Shown here piece after piece: positions 12,552 to 24,487 of a stretch of DNA of 64,000 nt. The translations under genes and the position numbers were made by a program. The notes beneath the pieces were generated by a model. That model did no database searches, had not been told where the DNA came from, and saw only the letters and a list, made by a program, of their open reading frames with translations. The first letter of the stretch is position 1; every line of letters starts with the position of its first letter. The DNA is taken from assembly GCF_016808095.1 (NCBI RefSeq), contig NC_068972.1, positions 38,533,029 through 38,597,028 of the forward strand. The letters run 5' to 3'. This stretch comes from Vigna angularis (Eukaryota > Streptophyta > Magnoliopsida > Fabales > Fabaceae).

Positions 12552-12920
12552 CCGAGCGGCGTGGGCCACTAAGTTTAAGGTGAATTCATTTTAGAACCAC
12601 CGAGCAGTGTGGGCCACTAAAGTTTAAGGTGAATTCGTTTTAGAATCACCGAGCTGGGTGGGCCACTAAAGTTTAAGGTGAATTCATTTTAGAACCACTG
12701 AGCGACATGGGCCACTAAAGTTTAAGGTGAATTCGTTTTGGAACCACCGAGCGGCGTGAGCCACTAAAATTTAAGGTGAATTCGTTTTAGAACCACTGAG
12801 CGGCGTGGGCTACTAAAATTTAAGGTGAATTCGTTTTAGAACCACCAAGCGGCGTGGGCCACTAAAGTTTAAGGTGAATTCATTTTAGAACCACTGAGCG
12901 GCGTGGGCCACTAATTTAAA
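12552..12920. repeat. 49-bp tandem array, seven copies plus a partial
   Basis: Units beginning C(C/T)GAGCGGCGTGGGCCACT and ending TTTTAGAACCA repeat from 12552; the eighth is cut off near 12920. Copies differ by a few substitutions. The array lies between the 3' LTR and the integrase end of the Tat-like element, where this lineage often has tandem repeats in its 3' untranslated region. Confidence 0.92.
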
Positions 12921-13066
12921 GCTGCCGAGTAGTGTACTACAAGAGTCCTGAATCAATATATAAAATACTGAAATAAAATTTAAGGTGGGACGTATTCCAA
13001 GTGTTGGGTACAACTTGCCACTCGGGTGCTCCAAGCGATACACTCCATTGTTGAGATTTTCTTTTA

Positions 13067-14704
13067 GGCTTAATACCTCTTTTGGTCCCAAGAAAGAGGG
13101 GAAATGTTCAAATTCGTCCTACCTTTTTTAAAAAGTTAAAAAGGATCACAACTTGTGAGAAAACTGTTCAAGTTAATCCTTTTTGGTTATGGCGTAAAAT
13201 TTTTAACGGTGCAGCTACCACCCTGGACAAAACATAACGACATGTTTAGTTATGTCATTGCGTGGCAGTGTGAGGTTAAATGATGTGTAAAATTTAAATT
13301 TAAAAAAAAAATATTTTGACAGAAGGTAGGGGCTGCTTGTTCTACGCTGAAGAGATGCATATGTTGATGTTGTGATGAAGACTGACGATGAAGAGTTTGC
13401 TTGTAGGTCCGAAGAGTTTGATGTGCTGATGGTGAATCTTGGTTGAGTGATTTTCGCGAGAGGGTTGGACATTTTTTATTCGTGGTGAACTCGCGATTAG
13501 GGTTCCTAATTTGGGATTTTTTGTCCTACATATTTGTTATGACTTATGAACTATCTCTTTCCTCTGGTGTATATCTTCTTGCGTTACTTGTTTTGAGAAC
13601 TTTATTTTTGTTGAGCACTGTACAACATATGCGTCATTTGAAAAACTAGAATCCATCTATCTTAAACAATATCAATAATTCAGTGCCTCTCCCTTTCCTA
13701 CAGTCTTTTGTTTTGTAAGAATATAAATGTGTTCGGATATTGGATTGAATTGGCTTGTAACCATTAAAAAAATAAAAATAAAATTGTTTCTGGATAAAAG
13801 CAAAACCATGTGAGTCATCATTAACAATGCCCATATGTAGCACATTTCAATGCAACAGTTTCTCCTCTTAAGAGGAAACAACATATAACTATGCTAGTTA
13901 CCTTGCAACAACCATTTGTATCAGAATTTTATTAATTATCACCCTAGAATTAATGTCAATGTCAAACATTAGACAGGTTTCTGCCATTGTCTTCTTTAGG
14001 TTAGTGGAATATTGGTATGTGAAGCTGGGTGCATATTGGAAAATGTAATCTCATTCCTGGACAATGATAAGAAACATAACTAGGATCATAGAACAATTTT
14101 AACAGCACAAGACCACAAAAATATAACTTTCCATCACCATAACTAAAACCTATAACAGTTGTAAATCTCACATTCACTGAACACATTCAACACCCTCATA
14201 TTTTGTTTTTTATTCTTGTTATATCACTCTAAGTTTTAAGCCTACCACTAATCGCATAACAGAAAATCCCAAATTAGGAACCCTAATCGCGAGTTCATCA
14301 CGAATAAAAAACATCCAATCCTCTCACGAAAATCACCCAACCAAGATTCGTCATCAGAACATCAAACTCTTCGAACCTGCAAGCAAACCATTCGTTGCCA
14401 GTCTTCATCGCGCCATCAACATCTGCATCTTCTTCAGAGCAAGTAGTCCCTACCCTCTTTCAAGATATATTTTTTAGAAAAATTTAAATTTTACACGTCA
14501 TTTAACTCACACTGCCACACACTAGACACATCATTATGTTTTGTCTAGGGTGGCAGCTGCACCATTAAAAATTTGAAGCCGTAACAAAAAAAATTTAACT
14601 TAAACAATTTTTTCACAAGTTGGGACCCTTTTTAACTTTTTAAAAAAGGTAGGATGAATTTGAACATTTCCCCTCTTTCAAGGGACCAAAACAGGTATTA
14701 AGCC
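13067..14704. mobile_element. Non-autonomous Mutator-like foldback element with about 450-bp terminal inverted repeats
   Basis: The left end GGCTTAATACCTCTTTTGG is the reverse complement of the right end, with one change. Inverted homology continues about 450 bp inward on each side (13067 to about 13525, and about 14255 to 14704). The element is flanked by a perfect 10-bp direct repeat TTTTCTTTTA at 13057-13066 and 14705-14714. Long TIRs and a 9-11-bp duplication are typical of MULEs. The inner 730 bp holds no transposase and no recognised gene. It is nested in the Tat-like element and so is younger. Confidence 0.88.
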
Positions 14705-15014
14705 TTTTCTTTTATCTTGAAAATGCCTTCCCAATTAGTCGCAAATTTCCCGTGGGCTCGGTTTCTCCGTGCTTCTGCTATTTTACGCCACACTAAGTCA
14801 CCTTCCAGAAATTGCCGTGGACATACTTTGGTGTTGTATCGACGTGCTACCAATCTCTTTTGAGCCTCTGCATGGACAACAACTATATCTCTTCTTTCCT
14901 ACAGAGTGTCTAACTCCACCCTTAGCTGATCGTTGTTGCTCTCCATACTATCAATCCTTCTTCTGATCGTAGGTTCGCTGACCTCTACCGGCAACATAAC
15001 ATCCATTTCATATG

Positions 15015-15891
15015 TCAAGTTGAACGATGTTTCTCAGTTGTATCGTGCGAAGTACAACGATAACTCCACAATACCTCCAAGAACTCATCTACCCAGACAC
15101 CCTTGCTCTTCCCGAATCGCTTCATCAACTCGTTAACTATGGTCTTGTTAACCGCCTCTACCTGACCTTTCGTGTGTGAGTGTTCTACATAACTGGTGAC
15201 ATGATTTATTCCCAGGTTCTGATAGAACTCAGCCAGCTTTATGTCCATAAATTGTCTCCCATTGTCGGTAACAATCACCCGTGGCAAACCAAAACGACAT
15301 ATTATTTTCCAAACAAATTTTTGAACTTAAGCAGCTGAGATGGTGGCTAGCAGCTCGGCCTCCACCCACTTGGTGAAATAGTCAATTGCCATTAAGAGAA
15401 ACTTCTTTTGAGCCTTACCGGTCGGGAAAGGTCCCACTATATCCATGCTCCATTGAGCAAAAGGCCACAGGGAAACCAGGTTATGCAACTCCATGCCAGG
15501 CAGGTTAAAAACATTCCCATGCTCTTGACAACTTAAACATTAATGCATAAATTCTCCACAATCCTTCTTCAACGCTGGCCAAAAATATCCCGTCGTAGCA
15601 CCTTGGCGCGAAGTGCTTGTCGCCAGTGTGCATTCCACATATTCCATCATGTAGCTCCCTCAAGATATATTGGGCCTCCTCTTGGGAAACACACTTTAAC
15701 AAAGGTGTAACAAATCCCCTTTTGTAAAGTTCTCCTCCAACAAGCATGTACCGTGCGATCCTCTTAGCATCCTTCACAGACAGTCCGTTACCCTGCTGTT
15801 GATCCCTTATCAGGGTAATAATCTCATTTCTCCAATCTGGCCGATCAAGTGCCGCTGATATAGCCAAACACTCAACGATTGGTGTTTCCAA
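15015..15891 (-). pseudogene. Integrase remnant of the Tat-like element
   Basis: Two minus-strand frames together cover an integrase. The upstream part (15505-15891) holds the His/Cys zinc region (LRELHDGICGMHTGDKHFA); the downstream part (15015-15287) holds the catalytic-core piece VIVTDNGRQFMD and GQVEAVNKTIVNELMKRF. The intervening sequence has stop and frame changes. It cannot encode a working enzyme. Confidence 0.85.
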
Positions 15892-16008
15892 AATCTACCA
15901 TACAACCAAAGTTAATTGGCCACTTTCCTTCCTAGTTGCTAACTTGGACAAAATGTCAGCATAAGCATTCTCCTCTCTAGGTATATGTCTTACCTCCAAC
16001 GTCTTAAA

Positions 16009-16377
16009 CTAACCAGCCAAACCCTTAGCCTTATGAAAATACTGCAACAAGTGATCATCCTTGACCTGAAAGTTACCATTCATCTGTCCTACGACGAGGT
16101 AAGAATCAGTTCGACACTCCACAGATGTCGTTCCCAGGTCCTTTGCCAATTTCAGGCCTGCTATTAAAGTCTCGTACTCTGCTTGATTGTTGCTTATCTT
16201 AAAATGAAAGATAAGCGATTTCTCCATAACCAATCTGCTTGACCCTTCCAAAATCATTCCTGCTCCTCCACCCTTTCTGCTAGCTGTGCCGTCAACGAAA
16301 AGTTTCCACGGCTGGGCTATGCCTTCCTTTTCAATGGGTAACTCTGCTGCGAATTCTGCCAAGTGTTGACCCCACAC
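16009..16377 (-). pseudogene. Second RNase H-like domain of the Tat-like element
   Basis: A 122-residue frame reads as a ribonuclease H: WKLFVDGTASRKGGGAGMIL at the start (first acidic residue), NNQAEYETLIAGLKLA (the E motif) and ECRTDSYLVVGQMNG (the D motif). An additional RNase H after the RT-linked one is a hallmark of the Tat lineage. The frame is separated from the RT and integrase remnants by stops. Confidence 0.85.
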
Positions 16378-16535
16378 TGATTCTACCGGTTCAAACTTCC
16401 TTCCAAATCCGGTTTTCTCAAGATCTTGGCTATAGGATGATCAATCCTTACCACTACCTGGTGCCCCTGAAAGTAAGGCCTCAATCGACGAGCGACAGTC
16501 AATAACGCCAAAGCAAACTTCTCCACTCGTTGATA

Positions 16536-17331
16536 TCATGTTTCCGTTTCTTTGAGAACTTTGCGTATGAAATAAATAAGCTTAAGTTCTACAACCTCCT
16601 GTATCAAAGCCGCACTAATAGTTTCTTCTGTTACCACCAAGAAAAGCTGCAAATTATGGTCTGCATCCGGTCTTCCCATAACCCGTGGGCTTGCCAATAC
16701 CTTATTCACTTCATGAAAGGCGTTCTCACACTCGGTGTCCCACTTTGACAAGGAATTTTTTTCTCATGATCTTGATGATAGGTTTAACCCGTTCGGCCAA
16801 CCTAGGGATAAACCGGGACAAAGTAATCAACCGTCCCACCAAGCGCTGCACTTCCTTCAAGTTCTGAGGGCTTCGCATCTCCAGGATTGCCCTACACTTA
16901 TCGGGGTTGGCTTTGATTCCCTGTGCAGTCATCATTTAGCCTAAGAATTTCCCAACCAACACTCTAAAAGTGCATTTGGTAGGATTTAAACGCATTCCAT
17001 ACCTTCTCACTTTCCCAAACACCTTTGTCAGGTCCTTGACGTGCTCCTCTACTGACAAACTTCTTATGACCATGTCGTCCACGTAAACCTCCATACATTT
17101 CCCTATTTGTTGATGAAAAGCCTTGTCCATCAAGCGTTGATAGGTGACCCCAACGGGTAATAGGTCAGCTCGCAATGCTTCTTTCAATACATTGGTCCTA
17201 GTCATGCTCAAAGGTGTATAATTTGTAAATTTAGGCCCCCTCGGAAAATCCCGTTGTCCCGAGCTACCTTTCCTCTCACTGTACCCGAATGGTCTCTTCC
17301 CTTCTTTCTGTTCACGATTGGGGTTCCCCAC
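16536..17331 (-). pseudogene. Reverse transcriptase and RNase H remnant, fused to gag by a deletion
   Basis: The minus-strand frames include GVTYQRLMDKAFHQQIG and the catalytic YVDDM motif, then the thumb/connection region (GIKANPDKCRAILEM, NLKEVQRLVGRL) and an RNase H start (MSKWDTECENAFHEVNKVL). Upstream of PVGVTYQRL the frame is gag-like (PLSMTRTNVLKEAL), so the end of gag, the protease and the N-terminal RT are missing. At least two frame breaks occur. Confidence 0.85.
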
Positions 17332-18161
17332 CTACGCAACTTCGTGCTTTTGGCTTTTCTGAAAAGCCTGCATGTCTTCAACACGTATGAATTTGGTTGC
17401 TTTATTATGTAATTCGCCCAATGTTTGCGGAGGTTCGACATATAAACTGTTAGCGAGAGGTCCAAGCTTTAATGCAGTTGTCAGACTACTTAGAATAAAC
17501 TTTCTCCCCACATCCTTCACTTGGTGCACTGTTTTGTTAAATCGGTCTATAAAGTCCTTCAACTTCTCATCCTTTCCCTGCCTTATCTTCACCAAAGCGA
17601 GATACATCAGACCCTCTGCTCTGCTGGACGCGTACTGTTGACCGAACAAATCATGCAACGTGCCAAATCCGTCAATGCTACCTAGTGCCAAAGAGTGGAG
17701 CCAATCTAAGGCTTCTCCCTACAAAGACAGAGAAAACACCTAGCACCAAACTAAGTCGTCCGACGAGTAGATTGCCATGACATTTATAAAATATCGCAGG
17801 TGCTTCTCCGGATCAGTCATTCCACTATACTTGTCGATTAGGGGAAGAATTTTGTTTTCGGGCATAAGAGCCCTCATCACTATCGCTTGAAGGGATGAAG
17901 CTCCTCTGCTTGATCCGGACGCTCCACCAATGCACGATTGTCCTCCTGGTTGGGACGATTGCCAACGACTGTACTATCCTCACGGCCAGGACGATTCACA
18001 AGGTTATGCTGAGCATCTTGAACGTTTCTTGCCACGACACTGGTTGCCTCCTGGCCTCTATTCTTTGCTTGTTCTTTTTGACCATTATCTACCAGGCGCT
18101 CTTGCGTCGGTACCACCGACTGCTCCCTTTGACCATCATCACATTCGACTCTTAGAGTCAC
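17332..18161 (-). pseudogene. Gag remnant of the Tat-like element
   Basis: Two frames, 17880-18161 (charged, Gln/Arg-rich N-terminal part) and 17332-17691 (MALGSIDGFGTLHDLF, KLKDFIDRFNKTVHQVKDV), make up a retrotransposon gag. The second matches the plant gag core region. The intervening sequence contains stops. Confidence 0.8.
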
Positions 18162-18265
18162 TACCTACCCCCTTGAAGCTGGTACCTTTATTTGGAGCTG
18201 CTATACCATTCTGGTCTCAAATTGGGCTTCTTCCGCACTCTTCGGGCCCCATAATGGGCACCAAA

Positions 18266-18895
18266 TGTTTCGGTTGAAGGGGTCCGAGGTCGATCGTCTT
18301 CTCGGCTTTACTTCTTTGGTCACTCGCTGTAATCCTCCGATTGTCCAATCTTGAATAGGATAGACCTTTAGAAAACACTCCGACGCTCAAGTCAGATATG
18401 ACTCAAAAAAGTCTAAGTGTGATTATGGAAAAGATGATTTTACCTAGTCATTAACCTCATACTTATAGGCTTCGCCGTCATCAAGCCCATTAGTTTCCCA
18501 TTAATACAATAGATTCTTAAGCAATATAACCTGTCAATCACTCATAAATCGCGTATATTTGCATTTAATATAATTATCAAGCCCAATAATTAGCCATTAA
18601 AACCTCTCAACCTATCTGCTGGTGTTAATGTCGCTTTGCCGTTTGGTTGATTCAAACAATAATCGCTCGGCTACACGCACAAGGTAATAGTTAACTTCTA
18701 TGAAGGACGATCGATGCACTCTCCCAACCTGACGATCGGTGCACTCTCCCAACCTGACGATCGGTGTACTCTCCCAACCTATCTACTAGTGTTAATATCG
18801 CTCAGTCGTTCGGTTGATTCAAACAATAACCGCTCAACTGCATGTAGGTAACAATTAACTTCTGCGAAGGACGACTGGTGCATCTGTATAGTACA
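18266..18895 (-). repeat. 5' LTR of the Tat-like element
   Basis: This 630-bp partner of 11683-12265 is longer because a 25-bp unit (GACGATCGATGCACTCTCCC plus CAACCT) is triplicated at 18706-18780. The two LTRs differ at many positions, which suggests an older insertion than the other elements here. Confidence 0.85.
18706..18780. repeat. 25-bp unit in three tandem copies inside the 5' LTR
   Basis: Units start at 18706, 18731 and 18756, each GACGATCG(A/G)TG(C/T)ACTCTCCC followed by CAACCT. The opposite LTR has no such triplication, so it arose after insertion. Confidence 0.9.
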
Positions 18896-21735
18896 ATTGT
18901 CTTTTTCCTAATCCACCGATTTCATAGCATTCTAATTTAGCAATAATATATTAGGGTAATCACTCTTTTAAGATCACTTTTCGTTCCTTTTAGTTTTTGC
19001 TTTATTTCTCTTATTTTATAATCAATTTAATGTGTTATCTTGGTTTTGCCTTAGTTTTCATTTTCATTTTGAAAATAATGGTTTTGGCGTGTTTGAAAGA
19101 ATTATCATCAGCTTGAAAAACTTGGGTCGTGTCCACGGAAAAACGCACACATATACTCAATTTTAAATAAAACTATTTAACTTTTTAAAATATAAATTCA
19201 AATAAAAAATTAATTTTAAATTATACTATAAAAAAATTCTTTTTGAAATATTAAAAAGAAATAAAATTAGTTTCAATAAAAATTTGAATCAATTAGACTA
19301 TAAAATGTACATAAAAGTAAAACTAATGAATTTAGCAATAATTTTAATTTCATAAGTTTAAATAAAATGTATAAATTAAAAATTATATTTTAAATAATTA
19401 TCTAAAATTGATATTTTTTCCAATAAATTTAGTTTTATTTAAAATCATGCAATATAAAAGTATAATTAATCAATATATATATAACATTTGTTTTCACAAA
19501 AACTGCAAACTTTATTGCACAATTGTTTTTTGACGAAAAATTGTAAACTTTCTCAAGCCACCAAATTATTTAAATATGTTATACGTTAATCTACTTATTA
19601 AACTATGTGACGATATTGAGATAAATTTTCTATTTTTATATATTAAACTACTTATTAAATTATGTGACAAAATCGAGTTAAATTTTCCATTTTTTATAAT
19701 AATTTTCTACTTTTTCTTTCTTTATATTACTCAACTTAGGATTTGATGTATACCCACTTAAAAAACAATATTATCTTCCAATTAATAAAAGTCTTACATA
19801 GAGAGAGGTTTGTGCTTTGAAACAAATCTCTTACATAGATTCATTGATGACGTTGTTATACTCTATATTAGGATGATTACACCATTGAATAGAGTATTAT
19901 AGACTTGGTATTAAGTATGAGTATACACTAAAATATAAAATTTGTATTTATCATCTTCCAAGTTTTCAAAATATAAAATAAAGGTTTAATTGGTGTTCAA
20001 ATTCCAGGTTAGTGTCAATTTCGTTCCCCTTTTAAAAAGGTATCAATTTCGTCCTTACTTTGTATAATTGCATCAATCAAGTCGATTATGTTAATTTTAC
20101 AAAAATGGAATTAATTCTGTAGTAACGTGACAAAAAAAATCTGCATTTTTCTCTCTCCTATACTCCTTTAACCGTGATGAACTTATTTTTTAAAAAAAAA
20201 AACATAACAAAAACAAAATTGATATTTGTTTCAGAATTTAAATAGGGGAAACACAATTATTGGTGCTGCAACAAAACAAGGTTTATTATAAATATATATA
20301 TTTATATATATTTTTTAATGTTCTCATTTTCTCCCCTCTTTTATTTTTCTCTTTTGCTTGATGTAATGATTAATTCAATTATTGGTGCCATTTTTACTTA
20401 GTTACTCCTTACAACTCTATTCCCCCACAACCTAATTTAACTAGACATATAATACTTTGTAATGATTAATTCAATTATTGGTGTCATTTTTACTTAGTTA
20501 CTCCTTACAACTCTATTCCCCCACAACCTAATTTAACTAGACATATAATACTTTGATTCGAAATAATCATATCACCATGATCATATAGGAACATAGATTC
20601 ATTTTGAGTAAATTTGAGCCGCATGCATAACATCTTTGTCCATGTGCAACTCAAAAAGCAAAACAACCTAAAAAGTGAATAAAAAGTAAACTTACTTTGT
20701 TCTTCCTTCTAATAAGGTGAATTTGTAGAGTTCTTTGTTAGGAACGTTTCTACTGTCTTTGATATTCAAAAAGATGAAAATTGAGGTAAGAAACCTTGAG
20801 AGGGTAGAGAGAAAGTTTAGAAATATAAGTTTTTATAAAATGAACTTTCATTAATAAAAAATCTATTTATACTTTTACTATTAAAATATTATCGTATCTT
20901 TCTTTTAAATGTCACTACTTCCTTTAAAACATTTTTCTAACTTCTCACATTTAAACATGATGCATACTTGACTAGCAATGCAACCTTTTCGTTTTTCAAA
21001 TCACAATTAATAATGTAGATATTTTATGTCGATTTGTTAAGTTAAAAGAAAAACATATTTCTATTAGAAAACTATATGTATTTTTCTTTTTACTTAGTTT
21101 TATACATAAGAAAAACTATATAGGGGTGATAAAAAGGCTAAGCCAAGTGGGCTAGCTCGACATCCTAGCCAAAAAAGCCGATCGGGTTGATCTCTTCAGT
21201 CTAGTAGCTCGACAACCAGGTATTGAGAGTTGCTCCCTCCACCATTCCAAGTGCTCCCTACACCTCTCCACTATTTTTTTTATTCAAAAAATATCCTATA
21301 TTAATTTAACTTTTACCATTTAACTATTTTTATACAAGTTAACCCAATCATCGGTTTAAAAAGTAACTTTTTGAATTGATAAATATATAAGAATTTTCTT
21401 ATATTTTTTTTTTGAAAAAATTGGTTATAAAAACTTATTTAAAAGCTGTTAAATAAACAATGTAAAATTAAAGAGTATTTTTCGAAGTTTTTTTATTTCT
21501 CCGAATGTTGATATATTCGGCAACGAGGAACTGAATAAATTTCTAAAAGACATGTATTCTTCTTCTTATTTGATCCATACTCGATATTGACACAACTACT
21601 ATCGAATATTATAGCTTACCAACACTTATTGTTTCAAAAGTTCAGAAGTGAAAAAAAATGTATGAGTTTATAGAAAATACATAGTTTGTATATAAACAGG
21701 AGATTGCATAGCTTTATGTTCGACTAAGTAAACAC
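18896..21735. other. AT-rich intergenic DNA between the Tat-like element and NLR A
   Basis: No gene is seen. The segment includes a 96-bp tandem duplication at 20364-20555. A GC-richer patch at about 21120-21235 (GGGGTGATAAAAAGGCTAAG) could be the end of a small hAT-like element. From about 21380 on the sequence resembles the 3' flanks of NLR C and NLR E, so the duplicated NLR unit begins around there. Confidence 0.5.
20364..20555. repeat. 96-bp tandem direct duplication
   Basis: The unit beginning TAATGATTAATTCAATTATT at 20364 is repeated from 20460 with one visible difference (GGTGCCA versus GGTGTCA). The near identity indicates a recent duplication. Confidence 0.92.
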
Positions 21736-23657
21736 ATATATGAGGTGGAGAGACCGACAGAACTCTATAACCCGTGACAAAAAGAAAATCCTGTCTTAGA
21801 GAAAGGAATTGTTGAAAAATAATAATATAAAAAAAGTTAAATGGTTGAAATTGGCATACCTTCAAATTTTGACTGTTAATTCTTTTTCATTTTCCGATTG
21901 ATAATCATCCCAAACAAGATTGACATGAGATATGTTGTGCCAATCCTGTCCAATTTCTGGCCTGTATCTTTTCCATAATTCAAAAGAACCAGTGACATTA
22001 ATCACTTTTAGATTTGTGAGGTGAGGCATGTTATGAGGGAGTGATAATAGGTTTGGACAATAGAGAACTGAAAGTCGTTGGAGACAATTTAGAGTTGGTA
22101 GCCAATCGGGAAGCTCCTCAAGATTCATGCATTGTACAATAACTAAGGACTGTAAAGAGTTGGCAGATCCTTGAAGCCACCGAGGCAATCTGACTAGACT
22201 TGGCAAGCCTCTAAGAATGAGAAGCTTCAACCTTGAATAAAGGATTTCGTTGCTAAGGCCCATTGACAATTCCAACTTGTTGCACTGTGCAATCACTAAA
22301 ACCTCTAAATTTTTTATGGCATGGAACCACACCGTCTTTAGACTTTTACAATCAATTAAAGTCAATCCTTTAAGAGTGGGTAGTAGTATTCCTTTGAACA
22401 ATGACTCCAAATTATCACAATAATAAAACCTTAAATCTTCTAAAGAAGTCAAACTTGCAACTTCTTTTTCTGGAAAAACAGGTTGTTTGGTGGTTATAAA
22501 CAGGTGACGAAGGCTTATTAGATTTCCTAGTCCTTCGGGTAACTTTTGTAGCTTTATGCACCCGTTAAGGTTCAAGACTTGCAAATTTTGAAGTTTGCAA
22601 ACTGAATCAGGGAGTTCCGTAAGGTTTTCATTGTTCGAAAGGCTGAGATATCTTAAATGTTTCAACTTTCCGATGCAGCGAGGCAGACTTGCGTATTCAC
22701 AAAATTCTAAGATTAAAACCCTCAAGAATTTGCACCTTGACACCAATGTATTCAATAGATTTTCATTATTAGCTCCACTACGAAAATCGATACTTCTTAG
22801 ACTTGAGGGAAGGAGAGCTTGATCAAGTAAATTATTTGCCACAAATCTCAAATGATGGGCATTCTTGTATAATTTTGAATCGTGGTTATCTATTACTTCA
22901 AACTCACCTTTCGCAATATGTACTGCAAGATCAATCACCAAATCATGTAATTTAAATACGCAATCACCTCCCAACTCTTCATATTCTGAAAGAAAAGATC
23001 TTGACCGTAGCTCATGCAACAATTGACCGGCAACACCACTCACTGATTCACCTGCCTTTGGTGGTGGAAGAAAACCAAGTGCTCCCCATAACATACAAAC
23101 TTGGGTACCAAAAATAACAGTGTCTTCTGGGTAAAGGGAGAAAGAAGCAAAACAGGGTTTTAAATATGAAGGCAGTTGATCGTAACTTAGTTTGAGAGCA
23201 GGCAAAATGTCTTTTTCATTTTGTTTTAAATTCCAAATCTCATTGTCTCTTACATTCTCCCACTCTCTCTCGTCAACCCTTGAGAACAGTGAACTCCCCA
23301 CCGTTTTCACCGCCAATGGTAACCCTCCACATTTTTTTACTATTCCTTCCCCAATCTTCAATAGTTGTGGATGTTTCATCTCATCTCCATCTTCAAAAGC
23401 ATATTTCACAAATAGAGAAAGAGAATCCTTTTCAGAGAGACATCCTAGAAGGTACGAATTTGAGGATTTAGTGTGCATAATGGCAGCTACTTTATGGCTA
23501 CGAGTAGTCACTAGGATCTTACTCCCTTCAACACCCACATCTATTATTTCTCTCAACTCATCCCATCTTGCACGATCCTCGTTCCACACGTCATCCAACA
23601 CAAGCAAGGACTTCTTCCCTTCAAGTGTATTTCTCAAATGAATTTGAAGTTGCTCTG

Positions 23658-23915
23658 CGATGAATCATTATTTTCTCCACTTCACTTAGTTTATTGTGCT
23701 AAAATTAATTAGGGAATTGTGCTTAATTTTCCAGTATTTTCCCATTTTTCTTAATTGTGCTTAATTCGATCAGAAATTCTTATTTTAATTAATTTGAATT
23801 ATCTGAGACTGAACCACCAACATTTGGTCCTTGAGAGACGACCTAGGAGTCACTTCCTAGTTATACTGCATAATTTAATTACAATCAAATTTGTATGACC
23901 GCGACAGTCGTATCA
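23658..23915 (+). repeat. 5' LTR of the gag-only element
   Basis: The repeat begins CGATGAATCATT, where the expected TG start is mutated to CG; the other LTR has TGATGAATCATT. It ends CAGTCGTATCA and contains ACCACCAACATTTGGTCC. Three differences in 258 bp separate it from the 3' LTR. Confidence 0.95.
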
Positions 23916-23920
23916 AATTT

Positions 23921-23938
23921 TGGCGCCGCTGCCGGGGA
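23921..23938 (+). other. Primer binding site complementary to tRNA-Asp
   Basis: TGGCGCCGCTGCCGGGGA begins 5 nt after the LTR. It matches the complement of the plant tRNA-Asp 3' end except for one base (C where T is expected). This primer is characteristic of Athila/Tat gypsy elements. Confidence 0.85.
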
Positions 23939-24487
23939 CCAATGAAGGTTTGGTTTTAGATTCTTGTTGTGTAAATTTTTGTTTTGTTAATATGTGTGTT
24001 TTGTGTTTTGTATTTTTGTAGGCGACAACGACACCTTCAGCAAATTTTGGCGGCGTTGTCACTTCAGTTCCAGGTTTTTACTGTGTTAATATATATTGTG
24101 TATATATGTGTTTATTTGTGCTATGTTCTGTATTTAGTTGTAATTAAAAAAAAAAAATTAAAAAAATTAATTAAAATTTTTTTTACTATTGATGTTCTGT
24201 CTTGTGTCTGCTTGTAGCATGTATAAATGTGTTATGTTTTGTTTAGTGGTTATTTTTGAAAGTTTCAATTAACTTAGTGCTTGTAGAATTTTACTGTGTT
24301 AATATATGTTTAGTATTCTATATTTTTATTGTGTTGTATTTTGTATTTAGCTGTTGTTTCTAAAAAAAAAAAAACTGTAATTGTTAGTTTTACTTCATGT
24401 TATGCTTTCGTATTTTTTTTTTTTATATAATCTTTGCTTGAAGTGAAAGTCCAGGTCTGAGATAGGTTTTGAACTACAATAGAGGAG

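Larger units (their letters stand above)
11683..18895 (-). mobile_element. Degenerate Tat-like Ty3/gypsy LTR retrotransposon
   Basis: Two direct repeats beginning TGTTTCGGTTGAAGGGG and ending TATAGTACA (plus-strand reading) bound the element. The flanking 5-mers are GTTGT and ATTGT, a target duplication with one change. Coding remnants lie on the minus strand in the order gag, reverse transcriptase, RNase H, a second RNase H and integrase, which is the Tat arrangement. Near the 5' LTR (right side) the minus strand reads TTTGGTGCCCATTATGGGGC as a candidate primer site; a G-rich tract CTTGGGGCTTGGGGGGC precedes the 3' LTR as polypurine tract. Several frameshifts, an internal deletion and a nested MULE make it non-functional. 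Confidence 0.88.
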
